In this document: piece by piece, positions 10,976-11,068 of the stretch
Position numbering within the stretch: the stretch's first letter is position 1
Layout: every line of letters begins with the position of its first letter
Source: JAGNLA01 sp964639885
GTDB lineage: Bacteria; Caldisericota; Caldisericia; JAAYUI01
Length of the DNA stretch: 11,068 nucleotides
Reading direction: 5' to 3'
NCBI GenBank assembly: GCA_964639885.1
Contig: CAZXEH010000036.1
Location: 1 to 11,068 of the forward strand
Made by a program: the position numbers and the translations under genes
Notes under the pieces: model-generated
What the model was told of the DNA's origin: nothing
Seen by the model: only the letters and a program-made list of their open reading frames with translations
The model's database searches: none

Positions 10976-11068
10976 TGGGAGGAACAAAGGCAAGAAACAA
11001 TAAATTTCCAAGTGACTTAAGCCATGAGGCGGGGAAACCATAGATAATGTCGTTTTTTAGGTTTATTG
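10976..11068 (+). other. Leader-like DNA at right edge with a possible next gene start at 11047
   Basis: After the terminator there are 93 bases without a convincing gene. A possible start ATG at 11047 reads M-S-F-F-R-F-I to the window edge, a hydrophobic beginning that could be the start of a signal peptide or membrane protein. The best ribosome binding site is GGGGA at 11031-11035, 11 bases upstream, which is marginal. A short inverted repeat GCC-ATGA-GGC (11021-11030) precedes GGGGAAACC. I found no clear promoter. Confidence 0.25.

Noticed and set aside
10951..11043. A 30-codon + strand frame starting at ATG 10951, considered as a peptide precursor for TldD/TldE.
   Set aside because: Its start sits in the loop of the terminator hairpin, there is no ribosome binding site, and the composition shows no leader/core pattern of a modified peptide.
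1..11068. CRISPR arrays, insertion sequences, tRNA genes and phage genes.
   Set aside because: No regularly spaced direct repeats, transposase-like frames, terminal inverted repeats or tRNA-like sequences were seen. More than 98% of the window is coding for the three genes described.

Overview
The window holds three genes, all on the + strand and in one apparent transcription unit. The first is an about 2.7 kaa secreted surface protein that is open at the left edge. Next come tldD and tldE, the two subunits of the TldD/TldE (PmbA) protease. A strong intrinsic terminator and about 90 bases of leader-like DNA close the window. Nothing looks like a mobile element, CRISPR array, tRNA or rRNA.

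Region by region: 1-8135 encodes a giant modular exported protein. After the remains of a signal peptide come nine copies of a roughly 130-190 residue beta-rich repeat (R1-R9), four Ig-like modules in two related pairs, three more copies (R10-R12), an OmpL47-like module, two more Ig-like modules, and a C-terminal copper-amine-oxidase-N-like 'stalk' domain. After 12 intergenic bases and an AAGGAGG ribosome binding site, tldD (8148-9587) starts with TTG. Its stop overlaps the start of tldE (9584-10894) as ATGA. A 12-bp perfect hairpin followed by T-rich DNA (10939-10975) ends the unit. The last bases may be the leader and first codons of another gene.

Organism: the stalk domain is common in Firmicutes and in some deep-branching anaerobes such as Caldisericota. 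Arginine is written mostly AGG/AGA, and GC looks close to 50%. I infer an anaerobic, perhaps thermophile-related bacterium of that kind; this is a weak inference and no marker gene is present.

Function: TldD and TldE form a cytoplasmic metalloprotease, known in Escherichia coli for microcin B17 maturation and CcdA turnover. The surface protein acts outside the cell. Their tight spacing suggests co-transcription, but the sequence gives no direct mechanistic link, and no modified-peptide precursor or modification enzyme is visible. The least explained object is the surface protein: its 12-copy repeat, its very uneven cysteine distribution and its mosaic architecture.
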